Assembly (NCBI GenBank): GCA_945907085.1
Contig: CAMDSS010000046.1
Location: forward strand, 1-10,684
Direction: 5' to 3'
DNA from: Cyanobium sp. NIES-981
GTDB lineage: Bacteria > Cyanobacteriota > Cyanobacteriia > PCC-6307 > Cyanobiaceae
Length of the DNA stretch: 10,684 bases
Shown here: positions 1 through 6,520 of the stretch, one piece after another
Numbering within the stretch: position 1 is the first letter of the stretch
Layout: each line of letters starts with the position of its first letter
Notes under the pieces: generated by a model
Database searches by the model: none
Seen by the model: only the letters and a program-made list of their open reading frames with translations
What the model was told of the DNA's origin: nothing
Made by a program: the position numbers and the translations under genes

Positions 1-65
1 CCTGAGATTCGAACTCAGGACCAATCGGTTAAAAGCCGAGTGCTCTACCGCTGAGCTAGCGACCC
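1..65 (-). tRNA. trnK: tRNA-Lys (anticodon UUU), 3' end cut by window edge
   Basis: Read on the minus strand from position 65, the sequence folds as a tRNA. It has a 7-base 5' acceptor strand GGGTCGC, a D arm (GCTC/GAGC), an anticodon arm with loop CTTTTAA, a variable loop TGGTC, and a T arm CTGAG-TTCGAAT-CTCAG. The anticodon TTT lies at 31-33 and decodes lysine AAA/AAG. The T arm is complete, and the last visible base is the first G of the 3' acceptor strand. About seven bases of the mature 3' end therefore lie outside the window. The base pair at the top of the anticodon stem (27-43) looks like a C-T mismatch; otherwise the stems pair well. It is transcribed divergently from the hexapeptide-repeat gene that follows. 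Confidence 0.95.
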
Positions 66-92
66 GCGCCTTTTGGGCACCCATGGAACGTA

Positions 93-106
93 TCACCCTG
101 GGGTGA
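93..106. repeat. Perfect 14-bp inverted repeat between tRNA-Lys and gamma-CA gene
   Basis: TCACCCTGGGGTGA is a 6-bp perfect inverted repeat with a 2-base centre. It sits in the short divergent space between the tRNA (5' end at 65) and the hexapeptide protein start (157). On the minus strand it falls inside a possible spacer between a weak TTTGAG (116-111) and GATACG (94-89), 16 bases apart, which could be a promoter for the tRNA. A regulator binding site is possible, but the sequence alone does not prove it. Confidence 0.3.
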
Positions 107-156
107 CCTCCTCAAAGCCCCCTGGCCATGGCCTTGAGAATGGGCCCACGATCCCC

Positions 157-672
157 ATGAACATGAGCACCTTCCCCTGGCCGGAACCCCAGATTCACAG
201 CGACGCCTGGGTAGCAGGCACCGCCGTGGTGATTGGGGACGTGCAGCTTGCCGCTGGAGCCAGCCTCTGGCCCCTGGCCGTCGCCAGGGGCGATCTGTGC
301 ACCATCAAGGTGGGAGAGGGCTCCAACGTGCAGGACGGAGCCGTGCTGCATGGCGATCCAGGCCAACCGGTGGTGATTGGGGCCGATGTCACCATTGGCC
401 ACCGGGCCGTGGTCCATGGGGCCCGCCTCGACGATGGCTGCCTGATTGGCATCGGAGCGGTGGTCCTCAATGGCGTCACCGTGGGTGCAGGGGCCCTGGT
501 GGGCGCTGGATCCGTGGTCACAAGGGATGTGCCTCCGGGGGCCCTGGTCATGGGCACCCCGGCCACGGTCAAACGCCAGCTCAGCTCCGAAGCCATCGCC
601 GAGCAACACCTCCACGCCCAGCGCTATCGCCAATTAGCCATGGCCCATGCCGGCCGGAGCTCGCGTTTCTAA
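157..672 (+). CDS. Gamma-class carbonic anhydrase-like hexapeptide-repeat protein
   Basis: The 171-residue product is a left-handed beta-helix protein of the gamma carbonic anhydrase / YrdA group. Imperfect hexapeptide repeats (pattern [LIV]GxxxxV) run from about residue 22 to 125. The family's metal-site residues are visible: R44 and D46 in RGD, the N57-Q59-D60 stretch, and three histidines, H65 (VLH) and H82 and H87 (GHRAVVHG). Known members are trimers binding zinc or iron between subunits; many have weak or no measured CO2 hydratase activity. It lacks the RuBisCO small-subunit-like repeats of CcmM, so it is a stand-alone cytosolic protein rather than a carboxysome scaffold. I chose the ATG at 157 because it matches the usual 165-180 residue length; ATG at 163 is nearly as good, and a TTG at 73 would add a non-family extension. 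No clear Shine-Dalgarno is seen. The substrate is uncertain; other hexapeptide acyltransferases differ by lacking the three histidines. Confidence 0.88.
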   Translation: MNMSTFPWPEPQIHSDAWVAGTAVVIGDVQLAAGASLWPLAVARGDLCTIKVGEGSNVQDGAVLHGDPGQPVVIGADVTIGHRAVVHGARLDDGCLIGIGAVVLNGVTVGAGALVGAGSVVTRDVPPGALVMGTPATVKRQLSSEAIAEQHLHAQRYRQLAMAHAGRSSRF

Positions 673-751
673 ACACTGCGATAAATAGGCCAATTCAAGC
701 GGGAGGTGCGGGGCAGTCCTTAAGATCGCCCAATCTTGACTTCTACCCTCC

Positions 752-874
752 ATGGACGCACGGCTGGTCCTCGTTGCCGCTCCCATCCTGCTTGCTGCTG
801 GCTGGGCCGTGTTTCACATCGGCCGGGCAGCTGTCGGCCAGCTGCAGCTGATGATCATGCGCGCCCGCACCTGA
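752..874 (+). CDS. psbY: Photosystem II protein PsbY
   Basis: A 40-residue open frame with ATG start and TGA stop encodes a protein beginning MDARLVLVAAPILLAAGWAV. The pattern MDxR, a single hydrophobic helix (about residues 5-22), then a short basic, glutamine-containing tail (IGRAAVGQLQ) matches cyanobacterial PsbY. PsbY is a one-helix subunit at the edge of photosystem II near cytochrome b559 in the thylakoid membrane. Its length is typical (about 39-41 residues). It lies 79 bases after the carbonic anhydrase-like gene and 10 bases before the trmFO start, all on the same strand. Upstream is a small hairpin-like element (722-726 with 733-737); no strong Shine-Dalgarno is seen (CCCTCC immediately before ATG). 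The assignment rests on pattern resemblance from memory, but length, helix position and the N-terminal motif agree. Confidence 0.85.
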   Translation: MDARLVLVAAPILLAAGWAVFHIGRAAVGQLQLMIMRART

Positions 875-884
875 TCCACCTCTG

Positions 885-2339
885 TTGACCTGGAACGGCT
901 CCAAAAGGGCCCTGCTGCAACGCTGGCTGAGGCCCCTGCTGCCAGCCCCCCTCCGGCCCGAACCGCCGGAGCTCCTGGTAATCGGAGCAGGTTTGGCAGG
1001 AACGGAGGCTGCGTGGCAAATCGCCCGGGCTGGCCTGAGGGTGCGGCTGATCGAGATGCGGCCGACCCGGCGCTCCCCCGCCCACCACAGCACTGAATTT
1101 GCCGAGCTGGTGTGCAGCAACAGTTTTGGCGCCCTTTCCAGCGACCGGGCTGCAGGCCTGCTCCAGGAGGAACTGCGCAGGCTGGGCTCCCTTGTGATCG
1201 GCACCGCCGATGAGCACGCGGTGCCAGCCGGCGGTGCCCTGGCCGTCGACCGCGGTCGCTATAGCGCGGCCCTCACGGCAGCCCTCGAAAACCATCCCCT
1301 CGTCACCGTGGTGCGCCAGGAGCAGCTCGGGCTTCCGGGTTCGGATCAGATCACGGTGCTGGCCACCGGCCCGCTCACGGCCGATGCCCTGGCAGAAGAC
1401 CTGCGCACCTTTACTGGCCGGGACGACTGCCACTTCTTTGATGCCGCCAGCCCGATCGTCGAAGGCGACAGCATCGACCTGGGCGTGGCGTTCCGGGCCA
1501 GCCGTTACGACAAGGGCGATGCCGACTACATCAACTGCCCCATGGACAAGGAGCAGTTCCTTGCCTTCCGCGGGGCCCTGCTCGAGGCGGAACAGGCCGA
1601 GCTCAAGGACTTCGAAAAAGAGAGTGCCAACTTCTTTGAAGGCTGCCTACCGATCGAAGAGCTGGCCCGCCGCGGGGAAGACACCATGCGCTACGGGCCC
1701 CTGAAGCCCATTGGTCTCTGGGATCCCCGCTGGGGCGACGTCAATGACCGCGATGTCCGCCGGGCCAACCGGGCCTATGCGGTGGTGCAATTGCGCCAGG
1801 AAGACAAGGACGGCCAGCTCTGGAACCTGGTGGGCTTCCAAACCAACCTCAAATGGGGGGAGCAGAAGCGGGTGCTGCGGCTGATCCCCGGGCTGGAGAA
1901 GGCCGAATTCGTGCGCTTCGGGGTGATGCACCGCAACACATTCCTGGAATCCCCCCAGCTGCTGGACGCCACCCTGCAATTTCGCCGCCGCAAGCGGCTC
2001 TTCGCCGCAGGGCAAATCACCGGCACCGAGGGCTATGCCGCCGCCGTGGCCGGCGGCTGGCTGGCCGGAACCAATGCGGCCCGCCTCGCCCTTGGCAAGC
2101 AACCCATCGCCCTGCCCCCCACCACGATGATTGGGGCCCTCACCCATTTCATTGCCGAGCCCCGAAGCGGCAAAGCCTCCCGCAAAACCGGCTTCCAGCC
2201 CATGCCCCCCAATTTCGGGCTCATGCCCGAGCTGCCGGAACGCATCCGGGACAAGCGCCGCCGCTATGGGGCCTACCGGGACCGGTCCCTCGCCGACCTC
2301 CAGTCGTTTGTGAGCTCAGGCTTGGATGTGGGCGCCTAG
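885..2339 (+). CDS. trmFO: TrmFO, folate/FAD-dependent tRNA m5U54 methyltransferase
   Basis: This flavoprotein methylates U54 in the T loop of tRNAs, using 5,10-methylenetetrahydrofolate as carbon donor and FADH2 as reductant. The 484-residue frame has the N-terminal dinucleotide-binding motif GAGLAG (34-39) followed by an acidic strand end (IEMRP). The family signature ELVCSNSFGALSSD has Cys77, equivalent to Cys53 of the Bacillus subtilis enzyme, and the second conserved cysteine is in YINCPM (Cys218). The C-terminal FAD-binding stretch is AAGQITGTEGY (374-384). The start is uncertain. TTG at 885 is the only ATG/GTG/TTG before the FAD motif and gives about 25 residues of arginine- and leucine-rich sequence before the Rossmann strand, slightly longer than usual; an in-frame CTG at 882 or inside this stretch could be used instead. 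It starts 10 bases after psbY and ends 28 bases before crtH, suggesting cotranscription. Confidence 0.95.
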   Translation: MTWNGSKRALLQRWLRPLLPAPLRPEPPELLVIGAGLAGTEAAWQIARAGLRVRLIEMRPTRRSPAHHSTEFAELVCSNSFGALSSDRAAGLLQEELRRLGSLVIGTADEHAVPAGGALAVDRGRYSAALTAALENHPLVTVVRQEQLGLPGSDQITVLATGPLTADALAEDLRTFTGRDDCHFFDAASPIVEGDSIDLGVAFRASRYDKGDADYINCPMDKEQFLAFRGALLEAEQAELKDFEKESANFFEGCLPIEELARRGEDTMRYGPLKPIGLWDPRWGDVNDRDVRRANRAYAVVQLRQEDKDGQLWNLVGFQTNLKWGEQKRVLRLIPGLEKAEFVRFGVMHRNTFLESPQLLDATLQFRRRKRLFAAGQITGTEGYAAAVAGGWLAGTNAARLALGKQPIALPPTTMIGALTHFIAEPRSGKASRKTGFQPMPPNFGLMPELPERIRDKRRRYGAYRDRSLADLQSFVSSGLDVGA

Positions 2340-2367
2340 GGTCGCCCCATTGCCTATTTAGCGGCCT

Positions 2368-3924
2368 GTGAGTGCGAGTCCTTCCTTAGACGCCGTCGTC
2401 ATTGGCTCGGGCATTGGCGGCCTGGTGACGGCCTCCCAACTCGCCGCCAAGGGCGCCAAGGTGCTGGTGCTGGAGCGTTACCTGATCCCGGGCGGATCCG
2501 GAGGCAGCTTCAAGCGCGACGGCTACACCTTCGACGTGGGCGCCTCGATGATCTTTGGCTTTGGCGATCAAGGCCACACCAACCTGCTCACCCGGGCCCT
2601 TGCCGATGTGGGGGAGCACTGCGAAACCATCGCCGATCCAGCCCAACTGGAGTACCACCTTCCCGGTGGGCTCACCGTGGCCGTCGATCGGGATTACACC
2701 AGCTTTGTGGAGCGGCTCAGTGCCCTCTTCCCCCATGAGGCCCAAGGGATCCGCCGCTTCTATGACACCTGCTGGCAGGTGTTCAACTGCCTCGATGCGA
2801 TGCCTCTCCTTTCCCTCGAGGATCCGGCCTACCTGGCCAAGGTTTTTTTCCGGGCCCCCCTGGCTTGCTTGGGCCTAGCGCGCTGGCTGCCGGTGAACGT
2901 GGGCGATGTGGCCCGAGCCCACATCAGCGATCCAGCCCTGCTGAAGTTCATCGACATGGAGTGCTTCTGCTGGTCGGTGATGCCCGCGGATCTCACCCCG
3001 ATGATCAACGCGGGGATGGTGTTCTCCGATCGCCATGCCGGCGGTATCAACTACCCCAAGGGAGGGGTGGGGGTGATTGCCGAGAAATTGGTGAGCGGCC
3101 TGGAGCGCCACGGCGGCTCCATTCGCTACAAGGCCCGGGTCACCAAGGTGCTGCTTGAGGGCGGCAAAGCGGTAGGCGTACAACTGGCCAACGGCGAGCA
3201 GATCCACGCCAGGCGGGTGATTTCCAATGCCACCCGCTGGGACACCTTCGCTAGCGAGCAAGGCCCAGGCGCCAGCGGGCCCCCACCTCTGGTGGAAGCC
3301 AGCCATACCCCCCAGGCCGAACGCACCTGGCGCAGGCGCTACAAGCCCTCGCCCTCCTTCCTCTCGCTGCATCTGGGCGTCAAAGCTGAGTTGATTCGGC
3401 CGGGCACCCACTGCCACCACCTGCTGCTCGAAAACTGGGGGGCCATGGAAGACGAACAGGGGGTGATTTTTGTGTCGATCCCGACCCTGCTCGATCCCTC
3501 CCTGGCTCCAGATGGGCGCCACATCGTGCATAGCTTCACCCCCTCGTCCATGGAGGCCTGGACTGGGCTGAACCCCTCCGACTACGCCGCTAAAAAAGAA
3601 GCTGATGCCCACCGCCTGATCCAGCGGCTTGAAGCGATTGTGCCGGGGCTGGCCAGCGGCATCGAGCACCGCGAGATTGGCACCCCCCGCACCCACCGCC
3701 GCTTCCTGGGCCGCATGGGGGGCACCTATGGACCCATCCCGAGCCTGCGCCTGCCTGGATTGCTGCCCATGCCCTTCAATCGCACGGGCATCAACGGTCT
3801 GTATTGCGTCGGCGACTGCTGCTTCCCAGGCCAGGGGCTCAATGCCGTGGCCTTCAGCGGCTTTGCCTGTGCCCACCGCATTGGCGCCGATTTGGGCCTC
3901 AACCCCTGGGCCCTGCCCGCCTAG
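2368..3924 (+). CDS. crtH: CrtH, prolycopene (carotene) cis-trans isomerase
   Basis: The 518-residue product belongs to the phytoene desaturase-like flavoproteins and fits the CRTISO/CrtH branch. That enzyme converts poly-cis lycopene to all-trans lycopene, using reduced FAD, before cyclisation to beta-carotene at the thylakoid membrane. Seen in the sequence are the FAD motif VVIGSGIGG (10-18) and the ERYLIPGGSGGSF loop. Also present are FDVGAS, the stretch INYPKGGVGVIAEKL typical of this branch, the substrate-region sequence GRMGGTYGPIPS, and the C-terminal FAD-contact motif GDCCFPGQG (482-490). Length is normal for CrtH (about 500). The start GTG at 2368 places the Rossmann motif at residue 10, as in relatives. 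It follows trmFO by 28 bases. The closest alternatives are CrtD-type or CrtO ketolase-like proteins, but the CCFPGQG motif and overall pattern favour CrtH. Confidence 0.9.
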   Translation: MSASPSLDAVVIGSGIGGLVTASQLAAKGAKVLVLERYLIPGGSGGSFKRDGYTFDVGASMIFGFGDQGHTNLLTRALADVGEHCETIADPAQLEYHLPGGLTVAVDRDYTSFVERLSALFPHEAQGIRRFYDTCWQVFNCLDAMPLLSLEDPAYLAKVFFRAPLACLGLARWLPVNVGDVARAHISDPALLKFIDMECFCWSVMPADLTPMINAGMVFSDRHAGGINYPKGGVGVIAEKLVSGLERHGGSIRYKARVTKVLLEGGKAVGVQLANGEQIHARRVISNATRWDTFASEQGPGASGPPPLVEASHTPQAERTWRRRYKPSPSFLSLHLGVKAELIRPGTHCHHLLLENWGAMEDEQGVIFVSIPTLLDPSLAPDGRHIVHSFTPSSMEAWTGLNPSDYAAKKEADAHRLIQRLEAIVPGLASGIEHREIGTPRTHRRFLGRMGGTYGPIPSLRLPGLLPMPFNRTGINGLYCVGDCCFPGQGLNAVAFSGFACAHRIGADLGLNPWALPA

Positions 3925-3965
3925 CCCCCAAGCTCCATAAGCTTGATCATGTGGCGTGCCCTGTG

Positions 3966-4250
3966 ATGAGTTCAGCTCCCCCCCCCAGCTCGGCAGACCT
4001 GGCGCGCTATCTGGAGTCCCGGGGTGAACTCAGCAAACCCTGGATGCTCCAATTGCTCCGCTTGACCAAGCTCAAGGAGAGCAAGGACGACCTCGACCCC
4101 CAGGAGTATCTGGCGCGGTTGCAGGAAGCCCACGCCGACCTGATGCGCCTGGGCGAATTCTGGAAGGGGCGGGAGCAGGAGGTATTTACGGGCCGCTACC
4201 AACCACCAGAACTGCTTGAGCCCTTGCCGGGCTCCGCCGACGATCGATGA
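3966..4250 (+). CDS. Conserved cyanobacterial hypothetical protein (94 aa)
   Basis: I do not recognise a named family. The 94-residue product is soluble, charged and probably helical: a proline/serine-rich start, then SADLARYLESRGELSKPWM (9-27), a leucine/lysine helix LLRLTKLKESKDDLDPQEYL (30-49), and a second helix QEAHADLMRLGEFWKGREQEVF (53-74), with a proline-rich tail. No signal peptide, membrane segment or metal motif is seen. The start is ATG at 3966, 41 bases after crtH; an in-frame GTG directly precedes it. A longer in-frame extension to 3804 would run inside crtH and is unlikely. The TGA stop overlaps the next gene's ATG (ATGA at 4247-4250), so this protein and the following membrane protein are probably made together. 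The sequence looks like a conserved protein of picocyanobacteria, judged by composition and context only. Confidence 0.75.
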   Translation: MSSAPPPSSADLARYLESRGELSKPWMLQLLRLTKLKESKDDLDPQEYLARLQEAHADLMRLGEFWKGREQEVFTGRYQPPELLEPLPGSADDR

Positions 4251-4765
4251 GCTATCCCATGGCCCCCGTAATCCGGCTCACCCTGATCGGCCTCTACCTC
4301 GCCCTGGTGGCACCATTGCCCTGGCTGGCCCCAGCGGAGAGCCGAGCAGTTGGGGGGCTCGCCGTTGGCCTGGGCCTGGCGCTGATCGTGGCCCTCACCA
4401 GTGAACAGGTGGAGCTGGATGATTCCGGCATCCGGGTGGGCCATCCCCCCTGGTGCCGCTGGTTGTTGCGGCGGGGCTGGGCCCTGGAGTGGCCCTCCAT
4501 CTCCGCCCTTATCCCTGTGGCCACCAGCCAGGGAGGCCGGGTGTTCTATGTGCGCAGCCCCGAAGGTTCAGCGTTTTTGCTGCCCCAACGGGTCGCCAAC
4601 TTTGACGACTTTCTTAGCCGCTTTGGGGTGGCCAGTGGCATCGACACCAGCGGAATCGGCAGGATTAGTCCGCCATGGACCTACCAACTGCTAGCTGGCT
4701 TCAGTGCCACCCTCTTGCTTGCCGAACTGGCCTTTGGCCTAGGGGTAGCTGCCCGAGGGCTGTAA
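4247..4765 (+). CDS. Small membrane protein with a PH-like soluble middle domain (172 aa)
   Basis: The family is not recognised with confidence. The product has two N-terminal membrane helices (about residues 8-28 and 35-52), a soluble segment of about 85 residues (53-138), and one C-terminal helix (about 146-168). The middle part starts VELDDSGIRV and continues with WALEWPSISALIPVAT and VFYVRSPEGSAFLLP. This beta-strand-rich pattern resembles bacterial PH-like domains of the DUF304 sort: a strand with DDxGI, then W..I..L, then a reading of a nucleotide-free surface. That resemblance is inference. The ATG at 4247 overlaps the previous stop; M5 at 4259 is an alternative start. It overlaps the convergent response-regulator gene by 27 bases at its 3' end. 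Cytoplasmic-membrane or thylakoid location cannot be told apart. Confidence 0.75.
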   Translation: MSYPMAPVIRLTLIGLYLALVAPLPWLAPAESRAVGGLAVGLGLALIVALTSEQVELDDSGIRVGHPPWCRWLLRRGWALEWPSISALIPVATSQGGRVFYVRSPEGSAFLLPQRVANFDDFLSRFGVASGIDTSGIGRISPPWTYQLLAGFSATLLLAELAFGLGVAARGL

Positions 4766-5515
4766 CACCAGATCAGCCTGGGGCTCTGGGGTGCCGGCTG
4801 GCAGGGTTTCCAAACTGAAGCGATAGCCCTGCTGGCGCATCGTCTCGATGCCGCCACCCTCGCCGAGCCCGGCCTGCTCCAGCTTGCGGCGCAGGGTCAA
4901 TACCTGGGTATCCACCGACCGGGGGCCCCCACTAAAGGGCGGCCACGCCATGCGGAGCAGCTCCTCCCGGCTTCGCACCACCCCAGGCGGCATCAGCAAC
5001 GCGCAGAGCAGGGCAAATTCCCGGGGGCTCAACTCCACGGGCTCATCACGCAAGGTCACCTGCCGGAGCAACACGTGCACCTCCAGGGGGCCCACGCAAA
5101 CCCGTTCCTGCAAGCCACTGCCACTGCGGCGCAGGAGCGTACGGGCCCTGGCCGCCAGCTCCTCCAGGCCGAAGGGCTTGCGCAGCACGTCGTCGGCACC
5201 GGCATCGAGCAGCGTGACCACAGGCTCAGAACCCGTGCGGGCTGTGAGCACCATCACCGGACAACGCAGCTGGGCTGCCAGCCGGAGGGCCGAGCTCTCA
5301 TCCAGCAGTTCGGCACTGATCAACAGATCGGGGGATTGCTCTTGGCAAACCTCGAGGGCTTCCCGGGCTGTGGCCACAGCAGCAGCCAAATGGCCGTCCT
5401 GGCGCAGCCGTTGGGCCAGGACAGTCCGCAAGGTGCCGTGGGGATCAACGACAAGCACCCGCTGGGGCTGGATCGCCTGGGCCGGGGGGGCGGCTTGGGG
5501 CTGCTGGATCACCAT
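4739..5515 (-). CDS. OmpR/PhoB-type winged-helix response regulator with degenerate receiver
   Basis: The 258-residue product has a receiver domain (about 19-130) and a winged-helix DNA-binding domain (about 138-235). The receiver keeps VLVVD (D24), the T91 switch residue in VLTAR, and K113-P114. However, the second acidic residue of the usual DD pair is proline (D24-P25). The strand that normally carries the phosphoacceptor aspartate reads PDLLISAELLDE, placing alanine (A68) at that position. The loop after it is about four residues shorter than usual. The DNA-binding part is intact: VELSPREFALLCALL, RSREELLRMAW, then SVDTQVLTLRRKLE (the recognition helix) and the wing GYRF. It probably binds DNA without classical phosphorylation, as atypical receivers such as NblR do. 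No histidine kinase is adjacent. The ATG at 5515 has GGAAG just upstream. It converges on the membrane gene with a 27-base overlap. Confidence 0.9.
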   Translation of the reverse strand: MVIQQPQAAPPAQAIQPQRVLVVDPHGTLRTVLAQRLRQDGHLAAAVATAREALEVCQEQSPDLLISAELLDESSALRLAAQLRCPVMVLTARTGSEPVVTLLDAGADDVLRKPFGLEELAARARTLLRRSGSGLQERVCVGPLEVHVLLRQVTLRDEPVELSPREFALLCALLMPPGVVRSREELLRMAWPPFSGGPRSVDTQVLTLRRKLEQAGLGEGGGIETMRQQGYRFSLETLPAGTPEPQADLVLQPSGSYP

Positions 5516-5641
5516 GCTTCCAAGTTAATGGGCCTGCGGCGGCCAAACGCGTATCAAGCGATGCCTTGCCATCTGGCACGTGGGGCAGCTGTCGCCATGG
5601 GAAGCACCAAGCGTCAGAATGGGGTTTGGGTTCCTTCGTCC

Positions 5642-5908
5642 ATGACAGCCCTCCAGCACCCCGAAGCCATTCGCCATTTCCAATCCCTGTGCGATGCCTG
5701 CCAGGAATTGGCGCATCGCTACCACAGCCCTGCGGAGATGCGGCTCTATGCCGATGGGTACCTGCACGCCCTACGGCGCACCACCATCCTCGACCCGATC
5801 CAGCAACGGCGGCTCGAGGAACTTGTGGATCGCTGGATCATGGACCCTTCCAGTTTTGTCGGACCCGATGGGGATCCACGCACCCTTTACGAGACCGGAC
5901 GCCCCTAA
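5642..5908 (+). CDS. Conserved cyanobacterial protein, DUF6761-like (88 aa)
   Basis: The 88-residue product resembles the short cyanobacterial proteins grouped as DUF6761. It has an N-terminal helix starting with a xxHPEAIRHFQ pattern, the central motif EMRLYADGYLHALRR (32-46), then RRLEELVDRWIMDPSSF (56-72), which corresponds to the family's RLEEEVxRFLxDPSNF-like block. Function is unknown. No signal peptide or membrane segment is seen, so it is probably a soluble helical protein. I chose the ATG at 5642, which gives the family's usual length; an in-frame ATG at 5597 would add 15 residues and cannot be excluded. It is divergent from the response regulator, with 126 bases between starts. Its stop overlaps the stop of the convergent glutaredoxin gene by four bases (5905-5908). 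Confidence 0.75.
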   Translation: MTALQHPEAIRHFQSLCDACQELAHRYHSPAEMRLYADGYLHALRRTTILDPIQQRRLEELVDRWIMDPSSFVGPDGDPRTLYETGRP

Positions 5909-6228
5909 CTGGCGAGGGCCACTTCGATCTTTTCGCGCAATTCGCCCGAGTTGTACATCTCAATCAGGATGTCGGAACCGCCAATGAATTCGCCGTTCAC
6001 ATACACCTGGGGGATCGTCGGCCACTCCGAGTACTCCTTAATGCCCTGACGGATCTCCCCATCGGACAGCACGTCGAAGGTCTCAAAGGCCACACCCAAG
6101 GAATGCAGGATCTGCACCACGTTGTTGGAAAAGCCGCACTGGGGCATGAGCTTGTTGCCCTTCATGAACACGAAGACCGGGCTAGTGGCGACCAGGTCGT
6201 CGATGCGCTGTTTGGTAGTGGCTTCCAT
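5905..6228 (-). CDS. grxD: Monothiol glutaredoxin (Grx4 / CGFS type)
   Basis: The 107-residue product is a single-domain monothiol glutaredoxin. The active-site motif is C31-G-F-S34 (PQCGFS), preceded by the family sequence FMKGNKLMPQ (21-30). The glutathione-binding stretch WPTIPQVYVNGEFIGGSDI (69-87) with the cis-proline TIP is complete. CGFS glutaredoxins bind a bridging [2Fe-2S] cluster with glutathione and pass it to apo-proteins, or form a heterocomplex with BolA. The gene lies 3 bases after bolA in the same direction, and this pairing supports the role. Length is normal (about 107). Its TAG stop overlaps the stop of the convergent DUF6761-like gene by four bases. Confidence 0.96.
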   Translation of the reverse strand: MEATTKQRIDDLVATSPVFVFMKGNKLMPQCGFSNNVVQILHSLGVAFETFDVLSDGEIRQGIKEYSEWPTIPQVYVNGEFIGGSDILIEMYNSGELREKIEVALAS

Positions 6229-6231
6229 CGA

Positions 6232-6468
6232 TTAAGCGGGGGTAGAGGTTTGCAGGGCTAGGGCATGGATGGCTTCGCTGGCCAGCTCCTGGCGCAGGGC
6301 GCCGTAGACCAACTGGTGCTGCTTGATGCGGTTCAGACCGGTAAAGGCGCTCGACACGACCTTGACCTGAAGATGGTCGCCGCCGCCGGTGAGATCTTCG
6401 ACCTCAACGGAGGCATCGGGCAAAGCACGGCCAATCGCCGCCTTCACTTGGTCGGGGTTCACCATCAA
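6232..6468 (-). CDS. bolA: BolA family protein
   Basis: The 78-residue product is a BolA/YrbA-type protein. The family core is visible: HLQVKVVSSAFTGLNRIKQHQLVYGAL (32-58), with the conserved FxGLxRIKQHQxVY signature and the histidine H51 that can ligate a cluster. The N-terminal part VKAAIGRALPDASVEVED is the usual first helix and strand. BolA proteins form [2Fe-2S] heterodimers with CGFS glutaredoxins, and the partner gene is immediately downstream. Start is ATG at 6468; the next codon is also ATG (6465). It lies 52 bases after the exported TPR-like gene, on the same strand. No good Shine-Dalgarno precedes the start on this strand. Confidence 0.95.
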   Translation of the reverse strand: MMVNPDQVKAAIGRALPDASVEVEDLTGGGDHLQVKVVSSAFTGLNRIKQHQLVYGALRQELASEAIHALALQTSTPA

Positions 6469-6520
6469 GCGCGCTCTAGGAAGGAGGAAAATCTAGGGGC
6501 TCGAGACACTCCAACCGTCC

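Noticed and set aside
73..156. N-terminal extension of the gamma-CA-like protein from TTG 73
   Set aside because: The 28 extra residues do not look like family sequence and cross the divergent promoter space beside the tRNA; ATG 157 gives normal length.
722..737. Hairpin AAGAT-N6-ATCTT upstream of psbY as terminator or regulatory element
   Set aside because: The stem is only 5 AT-rich base pairs with no following T run, and no convincing -35/-10 pair with normal spacing could be placed around it.
2875..3876. Long open frame (333 codons) on the minus strand opposite crtH
   Set aside because: It is the mirror of a clear crtH reading frame in GC-rich DNA, where antisense frames stay open; its translation is rich in G, H, A and Q with no recognisable domain.
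6478..6492. Strong plus-strand Shine-Dalgarno-like run (GGAAGGAGG) between bolA and the TPR-like gene
   Set aside because: No start codon with a plausible reading frame follows it on the plus strand, and both neighbouring genes run on the minus strand.
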